A DNA stretch of 64,000 nt from positions 5,385,398 to 5,449,397 of the forward strand of contig NC_052618.1 in NCBI RefSeq assembly GCF_016545825.1. The letters are read 5' to 3'. Position 1 is the first letter of the stretch. Each line of letters opens with the position of its first letter. The DNA is from Eucalyptus grandis. Its lineage: Eukaryota; Streptophyta; Magnoliopsida; Myrtales; Myrtaceae. Below the pieces are notes generated by a model, which saw only the letters and a list, made by a program, of their open reading frames with translations, was not told the DNA's origin and made no database searches. Positions 22,480 to 34,509 of the stretch are shown here, piece after piece. Both the position numbers and the translations under genes were made by a program.

Positions 22480-23478
22480 TGGGTGGTGTTGTTGGTCGGA
22501 TAATTTATTCTGATTTATAATATTTTCATTTTAACTAGGACATTGACTAAATATTGTCATCTAGTTATGAAATAAGACTTGCAATGTCAGCAACCGCCCT
22601 TGGAATTGCTACTATTTATTATCCAGATGTCCTTTTTTCTCTTTTATTTTTTCCTTTTTTAAGCCATTTCTTTTTCTGGAAAAAGTAATCTGCATTTTCT
22701 CCTACTAAATATAGATTGTGCGTAATATCACACTAATTATCACTCAATATGATAAACCAAAGTTAAAATTTATTGTATAATACAGGTGCATAATTTGATA
22801 GGTTGTTGGAGTATAGCTATTCAAATATGATTTACGAACAAGGAAGGCGAACCACTTCATGCATATTGACCTTTTTTATTTTTATTTTTTTTTATTATCA
22901 AGACCTCGCTCAAGCATAGATGATTATTAAGAAATACAAAAGTTGGCTCCACTAATTATGGTATAATGAGCTGTAATAGTTAAACAATTTGTGAAATTGG
23001 CTTTTACAATTATGAAGTTTTACTTTTCCCTTTTCTTCATGTTTAATAGAATGACAATAGTTTGCTTCCACGCAAATAAATATGAAGGGGCGATACTTAA
23101 TATTTTTTCTGCCATTTTTAGATGCCATTCTATGTTTTCTGTTTTAGTTCTTTATAATTGAAATTGCAAAAAGTAAATGTTTTTATATGGTTATTGTGAT
23201 AACTTTTTTAGGAACCTCGATGATTAATTCTAAAGTACTGCATATGATATGATTTCATAAACTTACACCAACTTAACACTTCTAATAGGATATGGAGATG
23301 TACATATAATAGTAATATTTATTGAGGATTAGAATATTTTTAATCTTCATCTTAAATATTAGAAGATTATGTATATAAATTGGCACAAGCACAAAATTTG
23401 CATCATACCGTGCATTGTCCAATACTACGAGAACAAGTCCCAATGAAACACCAAAGACGCATTTATTTGAAAGACTGA
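22480..23478. other. NLR-A long intron, right part; empty MITE site
   Basis: AT-rich intron DNA colinear with 61,145-62,690. The position around 23,053-23,065 ('gacaatagtttgc') corresponds to the site that holds the MITE in block B and is empty here. Confidence 0.6.
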
Positions 23479-23479
23479 C

Positions 23480-24196
23480 CTGGGAAGTGAAAAATGAAGG
23501 GGTGCTGTGGTCATCCTCCATCTGAGATTGCCCAATCAAACTTTCCATCTTGGGGCAATGGGCAATTATCATCATTTCTAATTTGGGGCATTCCAGCATA
23601 TGATTTTTTCCCAAGAGGAAACAAGTCAAATTGGGCAAGTATTCCATCGTCATCCGCTGGAGCTTTGGGAATGTAATCTTCTTCATTGCGCTTCCCTTTG
23701 CTTCTTCCTCTACGATCACTCCTTCCATTTGACCACACTCCTTTATTTCCATTAGTTCAAGATTGGCAAGGCACTGAGCCATTGATGGAGAGAAAGCATG
23801 TCCCAAGTTGCTGCAATTATAAAGGATGAGACTTTCTAGAGAATTGAAGCATAGCGATTCTTGAAGATCTCTGTTCCACAGTCGCCTTAATTTTGGTAGA
23901 TTGACCAAGTTCAATTCCCGTAGCTGAGGCAGTACTCGAGTGCTTTCCACAACCTCCAGCCCTTCCAAATCAAATATTTCTTCAAGCAACTCACAATCAC
24001 GCACTTGCAAATAGCTCAAATTGTCTAAGACAAGCATCAATCTGGATGGAATAGCGTTAATAAATGATGGACATTTATCTACCACCACTGATTTTAGTTG
24101 CCAATACGACTTGATGGGATTAAGTTCGTTGTGCCATTTTCCAATCAACCCAGGGAACTCAGATAGCAACATTTTCTCTACTCCAGCAAACGTGCC
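23480..24196 (-). pseudogene. NLR-A LRR exon (open, 239 codons)
   Basis: The acceptor GATAG|GGCACG is at 24,196 and the donor CCCAG|GTCAGT at 23,480; length 717 nt, phase 0 at both ends, no interruption. LRR motifs include LKSVVVDKCPSFINAI, LSYLQVRDCELLEEIF, LRELNLVNLPKLRRLW, LESLILYNCSNLGHAF, LMEIKECGQMEGVIVEEE and LEMMIIAHCPKMESL. This exon is intact on its own; it is labelled pseudogene only because flanking exons are broken. Its copy in block B has lost two bases. Confidence 0.75.
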
Positions 24197-24305
24197 CTAT
24201 CAAAAAAATGCATCGTTAAGCATAAACTTCTAGCTAGCAAAAAGCTATTATTCATTTAGTGATCAAAACCGTCCAAATACATGGAATTTGGTAACTAGTG
24301 CGTAC

Positions 24306-25004
24306 CATTTCTTCAAACATATTCTGGATGGTGATGTTGAGGTTTCCTGCCCAAAACCATGCTTCCTTTGATACTTGAACTCTCTTTAACTTTGATGCCT
24401 CCATTGGTCCTTGAGAGAAAAACTTCATGTTGGGACATCTAGTCACAATGATATCTTCCAAGAGCGGGAACATCAAAGTGTATCCACCCGAGCTGAAACT
24501 TCTCAACCCTATCAACCCATCAAGCTCCATATACTTCAGTTGATTGAAAGCCACCACACGGCCATCCCCACCTTTCTCATCATTAATGATTTCTGTCAAT
24601 ATTCTACAATTACTTATCCTCAATTTTGTGAGTGCCACCAAATTTTCAGCAATTGTCGGTGTGAGCATTTTTGATAACCCATCACAATATGACACATCTA
24701 GAGTTTGCAGATGTTGAATATATCTTGAAAAGGGTAATATTACTTTCATCTCACGACTCGTGCCTTCTATGGCTTCCTCATTGCTGCTTGGGTCTTCTAG
24801 ATAAGATTCACATACAACAAGCTCTTCCAAGTTGGTTAAACTCTCAACGAAGCGACATGTGGATATTGAAGACTCTTGGGAGAGATGACAAAGCTTAAGC
24901 AAACTAAGCTTGCAAAAGAATTCTCCATCATGAAAATGCCCATGCCATATCTCCATCCGTTTCGATAAATCCAACTTTAACTCTTGGAGATTAGGGAATG
25001 CGCC
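24306..25004 (-). pseudogene. NLR-A LRR exon (open, 233 codons)
   Basis: The acceptor TCAG|GGCGCATTCCC is at 25,004 and the donor GAAATG|GTACGC at 24,306; length 699 nt, no stop. It starts GAFPNLQELKLDLSKRMEIW. It continues with LEELVVCESYLEDPSS, LQTLDVSYCDGLSKML, LTKLRISNCRILTEIIND, LKYMELDGLIGLRSFSSGG, LEDIIVTRCPNMKFFSQGP and LNITIQNMFEEM. The intron to the next exon is only 109 bp. The B copy (from 63,516) has a 3-nt insertion that creates a stop. Confidence 0.75.
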
Positions 25005-25697
25005 CTGAGAAAATAGTCAAATCAGAATTTAAAGCCAGATTGGTTAAAATAGCATTCATGTATTATGACATAAGTCCTGCATGTTGCGCGCAATAATTAC
25101 ATTTATAAAATGTTGAGCCTCACGTGATTCAATAAAAGGAACTGTGCCTACATCAAACAAACATTATCAATGATCTTTATATTCAACTTGTATCCATATT
25201 TGAGCTTAAGTTACTTGTCACATTCATGATTCTAAAGATAAATCCCTTGTGAAAATAACTTCTACGTCAATTACAGTTGCACCAATTTCAGTGATTAATA
25301 TCAACAATAATGTCACATCTTTCTGTTTTTAGCAAAACATTAGTAATCATTAAAGGATTCAAGTCGGACAACACATTTGTACCATACAAAGATCACAACA
25401 TGTGCCACGTGTTTTCATCTTCATGGCACTTAGGAGAGAGCAAAACTATTGGAATTAGCCTAAACCTTTATTAAAAGTGGACCAACAACAATGCATTGGA
25501 TACATCTAACAAGAATGTTCAGTCAGCACTTGAAGAACATGTGATGTTTCGATGTTGAAATATTTTCATAGATTGAAGGTGAGTCGTATAGTGTCCATCT
25601 TCTATGTAGAGCTACTTGTATGAGATGCTTGGTTGTGACCATAATCATCACTTCAAATAATCACCATCAAAGCAAAACAAGTAATCTTGGGTCATAC
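25005..25697 (-). other. NLR-A intron
   Basis: AT-rich intron DNA between LRR exons with clean splice signals on both sides; no additional exon detected. Confidence 0.55.
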
Positions 25698-26398
25698 CTT
25701 TTCTATCAACAAGAGAGGTTGTTTATCAAGTGGCATCTCATTCTCAAGGTGTGATGCAAGTATCTCCACTTTGTCACAGCCATGCACCTTCAAGGTCTTC
25801 AATGCCGGCCAATGGGAAGTATGTGTTCCTTTGTAGAGGCACTTCAACTCTCTCAAACACTCAAGCTCAAGGGAGGTTAACATTGGGAATACAAACTTGG
25901 AAACTAGTCCTTCTTCACTCTTGATGATTTCTACAATGCCACATTCATCGATCGCCAACTTCTCAAGTTGTATTAGATCTCTGGTTACTGAGGTTGGAAA
26001 CAAAGAGGTGAGGCTCTCACATCCTGAAACGCTAATAGAACGTAGACACTGGAATTTAACTTGACAATGGAGTTCCTTATCCCATATGCACTTCAGCTTT
26101 GGTAATCTTGATACCGTCAGTTCTGTTAATGGAAGAGCAATAGGATGTCCATCTAGATGATTCAGTGTCCGAAGTTCAAAAATAATTCAAGCGAACCACA
26201 TCTTCTTGCATCCAATCTTTCCAAGCTCAAGAGCTGTCTCAGAATGGTAGAATGAACTACGCTCACAAGCTTATTGCAATCAACCACACGAAGGGTTTTT
26301 AGCTTGGAGAAAGAATCCACAGCAACTTTATTGTCCCATATCATCTCAAAATTATCCAAGTCACTAATATCTAATGCCTCCAATTTAGGAAATGCAAC
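25698..26398 (-). pseudogene. NLR-A LRR exon with one-base deletion in a T run
   Basis: The acceptor CTCAG|GTTGCATTTCC is at 26,398 and the donor GAAAAG|GTATGA at 25,698; length 701 nt, one short of a multiple of three. It reads VAFPKLEALDISDLDNFEMI, LKTLRVVDCNKLVSVV and LERLDARRCGSLELF. It breaks near 26,172 in a run of five T. It then continues in the next frame with ELRTLNHLDGHPIALPL, LPKLKCIWDKELHCQV, LRSISVSGCESLTSLFPTS and LKTLKVHGCDKVEILA. One extra T would restore the whole exon. Confidence 0.8.
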
Positions 26399-27474
26399 CT
26401 GAGATATTTGCTCACGGAATTGATGATTGAGTTAGTCATGAACTTCCATGATAGATGAGTGTCAATATGTAAAATTCGAAATCATGAAATTGGTGATTCT
26501 GTCTTAAGTTGCACAAATGTCCATACAAATATGTCGATGACTCTCTGACCAAAAAAAGAAAAAAAGAATGTTGATCTAGAAGGCTTTTGGAATTACTGCA
26601 GACAAAACAAAAAGTGGGAATTCTGACCGGATTTTGTTGACAATGGCAAAATGGTAATTTGGATATGCTCCTTAACTATCATATAATCACATTTATCTCT
26701 CATAATCTCAAATTTAAATGAAATCACCCCCTCTCTTGAATTGAGTCAATTTCCCAAAATAATCTAATCACAATTTGTGCTTTTTTTTCTTTTTGCTAAC
26801 CCAAGAATGAAATAGCTAGTATACGTGGCTTTTGTTAAATCACTTAGAAACGGTAATTTAAGTTACAATATGGATGAAATAATTAAATGGAATTGCAGTG
26901 CACCTAGAGAAGTCACCGAATGATCACTTTGGTCTTCCAATTCATGTTAAAACTTAAAAGAGTGATTCGGATGCCCTGGACCCTAGATTCTTGCTCAGTT
27001 TGGTGACGGAGAGGGCTCAATACCTTTTGCTGGTGCAATTAAGGGAGACTAAAGCGTCCTTCAATTAGGGGCAAAAAAGGGGATCTTTTAAGAGCAAATG
27101 AAGTCAAGTGAGTATCTTAAAGGCCCTTCATCTACAGCTTCTTGAACATTACTATCACTTTCCTCTCCATTGTTTCTTAAATTGCTTTCAATGTGCATGC
27201 ATGCAATGTCGATGCCATACATGCGAGGTTGCTAAGAGCTTTGAGTTTCCTATGAACATCAAAAAGCTTTTAGAGATCTTGTTTGGCAGTTGTATTACTT
27301 GTTCATGCTTTGTGTAGGTACCATAAGAGATGTTTAACCATCTTTATGGAAACTATTTCTGGAGAAATTAAAATTAAAAAATTGCAACTCATACATGTCG
27401 GCAACTCTCAATACTTATGTTTGTACACCACTCATTTTCTTTAAAATATTTTTAACTAGAGTACACTTTGAAAG
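26399..27474. other. NLR-A intron
   Basis: Non-coding DNA between the 25.7-26.4 kb LRR exon and the 27.5-29.1 kb tandem duplication. Nothing else recognised. Confidence 0.5.
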
Positions 27475-27742
27475 TTATTTAGTTAGTTCTTATTTTGGCT
27501 ATGCTTTTTCTTTTGCATATTTAATACTTTTGTTATATATAAGATATTTTGACATAACATTAATCATGTACCTCTTGACTGAAGAGTGCAGTGGAGCATG
27601 ATTTGATGCGGTCCTGACTTCGAGCTTCTCGTGAACCTATCATAAGTTTTTCGATGGATGAAAAGAATGTCACCATTTGTATTGCAAGGATGAATTTATC
27701 CACAAGAAGATCTTTAGTGATGAAAACAAAAATCAATCTTAC

Positions 27743-27995
27743 AATTTTCGCGAGAGAAGCTCATCAAACTTTTCAAACAATTTAAGTCTAATTTAGTTAA
27801 CATCGGGAATGCCAGAGTTTCTGATATTTCCAATGCCAGCCCTTCTTCCTTCGTAATGATCGCCTCCATCTTCTTGCAAGAAGATACCCGTAGATCTCTC
27901 AGTTGTGCGAGAGATTTAATCATGGATGGGGAAAACAAAAACTCGACGTTATCCAAGCCCTTGACTTCTAATGTCTCCAATTTCGAAAAGGCAAC
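27743..27995 (-). pseudogene. NLR-A short LRR exon, duplicate copy 1 (open)
   Basis: The acceptor TGCAG|GTTGCC is at 27,995 and a donor-like GTAAGA lies just below 27,743. It reads VAFSKLETLEVKGLDNVEFL, then FSPSMIKSLAQLRDLRVSSC, KKMEAIITKEEGL and FPMLTKLDLNCLKSLMSFS. The exon (253 nt) is not a multiple of three while its neighbours start and end in phase 0. Either another donor is used or the exon is no longer spliced in frame. Confidence 0.65.
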
Positions 27996-28555
27996 CTGCA
28001 ATGTTCACTCATGGAATTGGTGATTTAGTTAAATCACGAATTTAGGAACTTCCAAAATGTTAATATATACGTGTGCCAAGAAGAGAGGGCATTATTAAGT
28101 CACACAAAAGGGGAAAAAAGAGAATAAAAAAAAAAAACAAAAGGAGTAAGAAAATCTCCATACTAGTGTCGTTGCTAAACAGTATAATGAATCTTTCCCC
28201 GATCTTTACTTGGAAAATGATTGCGGACATAAATTTGATTAGTGAGCGAGTTTTATTCCTTCTGAAGAATAACTTACAATGGAAAGCCTTATTTAGTTAG
28301 TTCTTATGTTGGCTATGCTTTGTCTTTTGCATATTTAATACTTTTGTTATATATAATATTTTGACATAACGTTAATCATGTACCTCTTGACTGAAGAGTG
28401 TAGTGCAGTATGATTTGATGCGGTCCTGACTCCGAGCTTCTCGTGAACCTGTCATCAGTTTTTCCATGGATGAAAAGAATCTTGCCATTTGTATTGCAAG
28501 TATGAACATATCTACAGGAAGGTATTTAGTGATAAAAACAAAAAATCAATCTTAC

Positions 28556-28808
28556 ACTTTTTGCGAGAGAAGCACATCAAACTTTCCAAATCATTTAAGT
28601 TTAAGCTAGTTAACATTGGGAATGCCGGAGTTTCTGATATTTCCAATCCCAACCCTTCTTCCTCCGTAATGATCGCCTCCATCTTCTTGCAAGAAGATAC
28701 CCGTAGATCTCTCAGTTGTGCGAGAGATTTAATCATGGATGGGGAAAACAAAAACTCGATGTTATCCAAGCCCTAGACTTCTAATGTCTCCAATTTCGAA
28801 AAGGCAAC
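28556..28808 (-). pseudogene. NLR-A short LRR exon, duplicate copy 2 (nonsense)
   Basis: Sister of the exon at 27,743-27,995. It reads VAFSKLETLEV, a TAG at 28,773-28,775 where copy 1 has Lys, then GLDNIEFLFSPSMIKSLAQL. Lying 5' of copy 1 in the gene's direction, its inclusion would end translation early unless the exon is skipped. Confidence 0.7.
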
Positions 28809-29100
28809 CTGCAATGTTCACTCATGGAATTGGTGATTTAGTTAAATCACAAATTTAGGAACTTCCAAAATGTTAATATACGTGTGCCAAGAAGAGGGGC
28901 ATTATTAAGTCGCACAAAATGGGGAAAAAGAGAAAAAAAAAAAAAAAAAGGAGTAAGAAAATCTCCATACTAGTGCCGTTGCTAAACAATATAACGAATC
29001 TTTCTCCGATCTTTACTTGGAAAATGATTGTGGAGATTAATTTGATTAGTGAGCGATTTTTATTCCTTCTGAAGAATAACTTACAATGGAAAGCCTTATT

Positions 29101-31076
29101 TTCTTTTCTCATTTTTATTTTTGGCAAAGAGTAACTAGTCTTCTTCAAAAGTTCACCACTTAACTTGAGAAAATCCTTTCTTCTGCAACATTACTCGAAA
29201 TCTCCCATCTACCTTGCCATCACCCGTTGCTCCCATCTATTACGACAAGTTTAACTTCTGTGTGTTTCTTTGTTCAACTACTTTCATCCTCGACAATCCA
29301 ACCTTCCACTGCTACTTTCATCGACTCCACCTCTTTACAACGTTGGATGAGATTTATTACAGTTATTAGAAACATTTCATTATATTCCCATAGATTTATG
29401 CAGCCCTAGTTTCTACGCCCAAAATGAGAAGGCATCAAGGCAAGAGTAAAATTCTTTAACGAAGATTTAGAACCCTTGAAAGTTAAAAACCCCAAAGCCT
29501 CTTTGCAAACCCTCCCAATCTAATTCCTCTCTTGCATGCGAAGTAGAAAAGTCGAGGTTGAAGTGGAGATACTTAGACACGCTACCTTAAGGGACCCACC
29601 ATCAACTTAAATCTCCACGACTCTTTACTGACGGGGAAACTAATATATGGCGTGAGTCTTGGGCCCCACCATCAACTTCAGCTATAATCGCGCCACAAAT
29701 AAAGGGCAATCTTATGCAATGAGCCAAAAGGCTCCACCGGCAGCAACTACTTCCCATATAAAATAGCCCCTGAGCTTTCCTTAATTGGACAATTATTTAT
29801 CCTTAGTTCACTTAACTTCTTTTAATGTTAATAAATTGCTATCAATAACCAATTTAACAGGATATTAAACACAAACTGTGGATTTGTGTACAAATGTATC
29901 CATACATACTTTAAAGGCCAAATGTGAAGACATTTAGTTAAAGCATTTGGTATTTAGATTTGTAAATTGCCATGGAGAGAAATTGCAATGACCAAATATG
30001 GTCCCACAAGACTGGGCAACCACCGGTTTTTCTTGATAAGATATCAAAGCTACATAATATTCACAATCTAAATTGGATGGACTCAACAAAAAGAAACCTC
30101 AAATTTCGCCACATATTTCTTGAAGATTAAATTGTGGAGCACTTGAAGCTTTGGAAATTAAACAAAGACATACCAAGTAGCCAAATTAAAATACTAGGCC
30201 AGTCAAAACATTTGAAGTAAGTCTCTATAAAATTACTTGGACTTTCAGACAATGGATTTTCCATCAAGTCATCAAGTTCCATCATTTGATATTGTAACAA
30301 CTTGGCCTTGATTCCGCCGTATGGAGTAGAGAAATGTAAAGATCACTTTGGAAATCCAACGGCAAGAATTTCAAATTTGCAATGACGACTTTCGTGTGGC
30401 ATAATAAAAATCATACAATTGCCAAGGCCTAAAAAACTATGCACAAAAAGTCATACAATTGCCAAGGACTACTTTCACTTTAAAAAAAAAAAAACTATGA
30501 ACAAAAGTCTGTATTCTTATAATTTTGGGGCCTATGCAATGACTAAATGCTTATTTAAACACGATACAAAAAGATGCGCATCAATTAGATTAGTATAGTT
30601 GCTTTTATTTAAAAAACCAGTCCTCCTTCCCATTCTTCATACTGGTTTTCAAGAAAGTCACCTATTTTATACATTTTGTGGATAATAACAAAGTTTGATA
30701 ACTAAATTCAGTGGAATTCATTTCAAAGATTAAAAATTATGTACTCATGGAATACTTTAGTGCTGAAATTCTCTTCAATTTTGCTTTATGAAACCCTGTA
30801 AATATAGATATACTTGCACCATGTTAGTTGAAAATAATTCAAAACCTATCACAAACTAAATTTACATGGATTTCATACAAATAGTTGGATTTCTACACAG
30901 TTAAGTGAAACGGAAGATTACTTTAACTAATTACAGAGAAGGCGTGAACGATAAGGTAATTAGGAAGATAATAAACTGAAAATAACAAAATAAATAAGCA
31001 TCATAATCTATGTTACATCTAATAAGCAAAGGTAGGAAATAGTAATAAGTATTATATTATTTTGATGGAAAGTTAC
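29101..31076. other. NLR-A first intron
   Basis: About 2 kb of AT-rich DNA next to the donor AACAG|GTAACT at 31,077/31,076. No exon, element terminus or conserved frame was found. Confidence 0.5.
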
Positions 31077-33882
31077 CTGTTGCTCATTGAAGAATGCAAT
31101 TTGAGTGCCAACTTTGTCGTGTGATGTGCTACTCAAAGGAGCCATCCCTATAGTGAAAAAGCTCTTAATATATGGCAAGTCACGCAATTTCAATCCAAGC
31201 AAATTATGCAACTCAACTTTGCCACCGTCATCAGCATCTACAATCCCCCGCATTCGCTTGCAATCAACAACATTAATCTTTTCTAGCTGTGGAAGTCCTC
31301 TCACCATTGAAAGAGGAAACAATACTTCCATCTTGTCACACCTTTCGACTTGTATTACTATTAATGCACTGAAGGACTTGGAGATATGGCCGTTGCATAT
31401 CATCTCCAAGTTGATGAGATCCTTGAGAAGTAATGACTCCAACATCGTAAAATGTGTATGGGATGGCAATTGGAGGATGTAATGGATAGAGGAATTATTT
31501 TTGACCTGTAGATGCTTTAATTCTGGAAAACCTTTTTGGGATAACATGCAAACACTTTGCTCATTTCTGTCCAACTTGTCCAAAGACAGATCGTCAGTTT
31601 TGCCTAAGATACTTTGAATGCATCCTTTCCGAAGAACATTGCCTAATGGATCCAACTTGAGCTTCAATGTCCTCGATCCTTTGCACTCACTCCACCAGTG
31701 CCACACATTACCTATTTGGATCCTATACTTGGTTAATTTCTCGACGTTTAGGTCCTCTGGAAGCACACTCGGATTAGGAATGGAAACATGCAAGAGTGTG
31801 GAGATTATTCATGTGATTCAACTCAATCAGACTAGCATTTGCTGGTTGAGTTTGGTCCACGGTATTCCATCGATCAAAGCTATTATTCATGTACAGCTCC
31901 TCTAACTTGATCAAGCTTCGAAGTACACCCGGTTCAATTATCTCAAGTTGTGGACAATAGTTTAAGTCTAACAACCTCAGCTCTACCAGTTGCCCAATTT
32001 CTTTTGGCAATCGATGAATATTGGAGTTCACAAAACTAAGAATTTGTAGCCCTTTCAGCTTGCCAAGAATGGCTACATTATCTAACGAACAATTGTCAAG
32101 ACACAAAGTGTGTAAATTCTCCAAGAATTGAAATGGCGATGAAGGAGAGCAAGTGAGACTTATCCCGGTGAGATTTAAGACCATGAGTTTCCTCATAGAG
32201 CGAAATAATGAATATGGGACCTTAAGAGATTCATTGTTTGTGAACAACAAAAAGATCTGCAATTCAGGGCAATCTAATTCTTGGGGAAGCTCCTTCATGT
32301 CAATGTATGGAAAGCATACTGCCCTACAACTTTTGAGCTTGTCCTTCGACAACTCTGTTATTGACTTATCTTTATCTTTCAAAATGAGAAGAGGGTGATC
32401 TCTTGAAGCGACCGAAGCAACAAACTCATGAACCAAGTCATGTATCTTGAAACCATAAGCGTCTCCATCCTCTAACAAAAGGGAGGAGGCTTGAAGACTA
32501 CAAATCCCTGATTTCAAACTCTCTCTAGCTTCTTCCATGTTGTCATCTTCTCGAAATAGCCCATAACCCACACCGTACCTCACCAAGTTTTCAAAAGAGG
32601 GCTTAGAGGTGCCACAAGCAACACAGAGTGCTAACAATGACTTCTCTGCAGCTTTTAATTTTTATAACTCAATTGCAACCTCTCATTTATCACTTCCCCG
32701 ATTCTTCATTTTTAGACAGCTTGATTTGTTTCAAAACATTCTTCCATTCAGGTAAATCAGCAAGTTTAAAAACTTTTGCCATATGGACAATTAGGAAAGG
32801 CATACCAAAACATTTGTGGAGCGCTTCATCCACCAAGGGTTTGAACTTGTCATCATGAACTTTGTCTCCCACCCACCTCTCAAACAAACTTCTTGCCTCT
32901 TCCTCCTCCAGCTCACCAAGGGGGAAGTCCTTGTCGCAGCCCATTTCACTTCGCAAAACATTACGATCTCTTGACGTTAACAATAACTTGCATCCTATGA
33001 CTTTGTTGTCGTGTCCGCAAGGAATGCCGACTTTGTTTAAGTCGAGCCCCTTCCACAGGTTGTCCAGTATTATGAGGACCTTCTTTTTCTCCCTCTCCTC
33101 GTCTTTCAACCTCTCGTGCAGAAGTTTCGCTCGCCCGCTGATAGTCTCTTTCTCCTTTATCTTAGTAAGGCCCAAGGCGTCCGCAATCTCTCCTTGAATC
33201 GTCTTGATGTCCGGATTTTCTGATACGTCCGCCTTAGCTACCCAATCAAACGACTTTTCTTCTCTTATTTTCCCTTCAACATCCACTAAAAGGGTGGACT
33301 TGCCGATCCCGCCCATCCCATAAACCCCGACCACACTATTACTGTCGTCGGCAAGAGCACCCATGATGTTCCGTATCATCAAAGCTCTGGATTCGAAGAC
33401 GCCATCATCCCCAAGCTTAATCGACTTCGAGGCAGAAGAAGTGAAAGCAGGATCGATGAAGGAGATGTCGTTCAATGCGTTGAATCTGCTGCATTTTTGA
33501 GTGAGTTGCTTAATGACCTCGATCTTGCCCTCGGCCTTCCTGCTGAACTGGTAGCGAGATTTGGGGTCGGGAAGAGTCCCGTAGCAGCAAGTCTTGGTCG
33601 CCTTTTCGAAGTCATCCAACAGCTTTGGCGCCTCTTCCAAGGCCTTGTCAGCACTTTCCTTCCACGTCGTGAAGACAACGTGGAATTTCCGAACATTGTT
33701 TCTAGCCTGTTCCGCAAGAACCTCGACCCTCAGAACCTCGTTCTCCAGATTCTGGACTTCCCCCCGAAGACGTTGGCGAATCTCTTGGAGGAGATCACGT
33801 ATCCGAATCCACGTTCGATGGGAACAACTACATAGCTCTTCAAGACATCCCATCCAATACCAACGACAGAATCTGCCGACAT
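31077..33882 (-). pseudogene. NLR-A exon 1: CC-NB-ARC-LRR (At4g27190/RPS2-like), four frameshifts
   Basis: Intracellular immune receptor of the CC-NB-ARC-LRR class. The family-typical start MSADSVVGIGWDVLKSYVVV is at 33,882. NB-ARC motifs in order: P-loop GVYGMGGIGKST, kinase-2 KKVLIILDNLW, RNBS-B KLLLTSRDRNVL, a degenerate GLPL (CFGMPFLIVH), RNBS-D-like CVACGTSKPSFENLVRYG and an MHD variant (FKIHDLVHEF, Met to Ile). LRRs follow (LMVLNLTGISLT, LQILSFVNSNIHRLP, LRLLDLNYCPQLEII). The frame shifts near 33,763 (G6 run), 32,697 (G4 run), 32,663 (A/T run) and 31,783 (one extra base). Three of the four are single-base losses at homopolymers, so assembly error is possible. With the downstream exons the protein would be roughly 2,000 residues. 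Confidence 0.85.
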
Positions 33883-33904
33883 TTTTCTTTGATTTTTTTT
33901 TTTT

Positions 33905-34345
33905 TTTAAGAAAGAAAGAGCGAGAAAAAGAGAGACGGAGAGGGAGAATGATGAAAAGGAGCAGCAGAAACTAAAGAGGAGGAGGAGGAGGAGGAAGAAG
34001 AATGGTTGAGCCGACGAGAAGAAAGAGCGAAACAGAGCAAGAGACGAACAAAGCCAAGAGATTTGAGCACAGAAAAAGGAGGAAGACAGGAGGAAGAGGA
34101 TGAGGAAGAATGGGTGTGCCGAGGAGAAGAAAGAGCGAAACAGAGCGCGAGACGAACAAGGCGAAGAGATTCGAGTGCCAAAGAAGGACGAAGGAAGGGG
34201 AGCGTAGAACAGGCAATCGAACGATGAAAAAGAGCAGCAGATACTGAAGAGGAGGAAGAGGATGAGGAAGAATGGGTGTGCCGAGATGAAGAAAGAGCGA
34301 AAGAGAGCGAGAGACGAACGATGGCGAAGAGATTCGAGCGCCAAA
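33905..34345. repeat. purine-rich minisatellite in the NLR-A leader
   Basis: Three diverged repeats of a unit of about 115-140 bp with the core 'gaagaaagagcgaaacagagc' then 'gagacgaacaa(a/g)gc' start near 34,017, 34,126 and 34,288. On the gene strand the region is pyrimidine-rich and immediately precedes the NLR start codon, so it would form the 5' leader or core promoter. Its open frames on both strands (for example the one reading into the NLR start) follow from the missing TA-containing stops, not from selection. Confidence 0.65.
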
Positions 34346-34443
34346 AATGGATGAAGGGGAGCGTGGAATAGCGATCGAATGGAGAAAGAAAGAGATGATT
34401 ATCAGCTATTAAAAAGTAAACAAACGATTCGACTTAAGCCATC

Positions 34444-34505
34444 CACGTGACATGACGTAGAATAGCAATTATTGTACCGTTTGACGAAAGAGAACACGTG
34501 ACATG
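34444..34505. promoter_or_regulatory. pair of G-box motifs upstream of NLR-A
   Basis: CACGTGACATG occurs at 34,444-34,454 and again at 34,495-34,505, 51 bp apart, about 560-620 bp upstream of the NLR-A start. CACGTG is the binding core of plant bZIP and bHLH factors. A TTGAC W-box core lies between them (about 34,481). The repeated 11-mer makes chance less likely, but use is unproven. Confidence 0.35.
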
Positions 34506-34509
34506 TCAC

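Larger units (their letters stand above)
14585..24787. repeat. segmental duplication, block A
   Basis: This 10.2-kb block (REM unit 4 plus the 3' LRR exons of NLR-A) matches 51,245-64,000 nearly end to end: introns, spacers and exons alike. The left boundary is the 'ttttcggttcatt(t/c)agatttgg' motif at about 14,588. The right boundary is set by the window edge of block B. Block A lacks three insertions found in B and holds the GC-rich segment 20,786-22,478 in the opposite orientation. Confidence 0.85.
27475..29100. repeat. 814-bp direct tandem duplication carrying an LRR exon
   Basis: Copy 1 is 27,475-28,288 and copy 2 is 28,289-29,100. Both start 'ttatttagttagttctta' and end 'acttacaatggaaagcctta'. 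Each contains one LRR exon plus intron flanks with the same poly-A tract. Similarity is high along the whole unit, so the event is recent relative to the block duplication. Confidence 0.85.

Noticed and set aside
33730..34344. 204-codon minus-strand frame reading into the NLR-A start
   Set aside because: Its first ~155 codons are the reverse of the purine-rich minisatellite (Phe/Ser/Leu runs). Only the last ~50 codons, from the ATG at 33,882, match the NLR family start.
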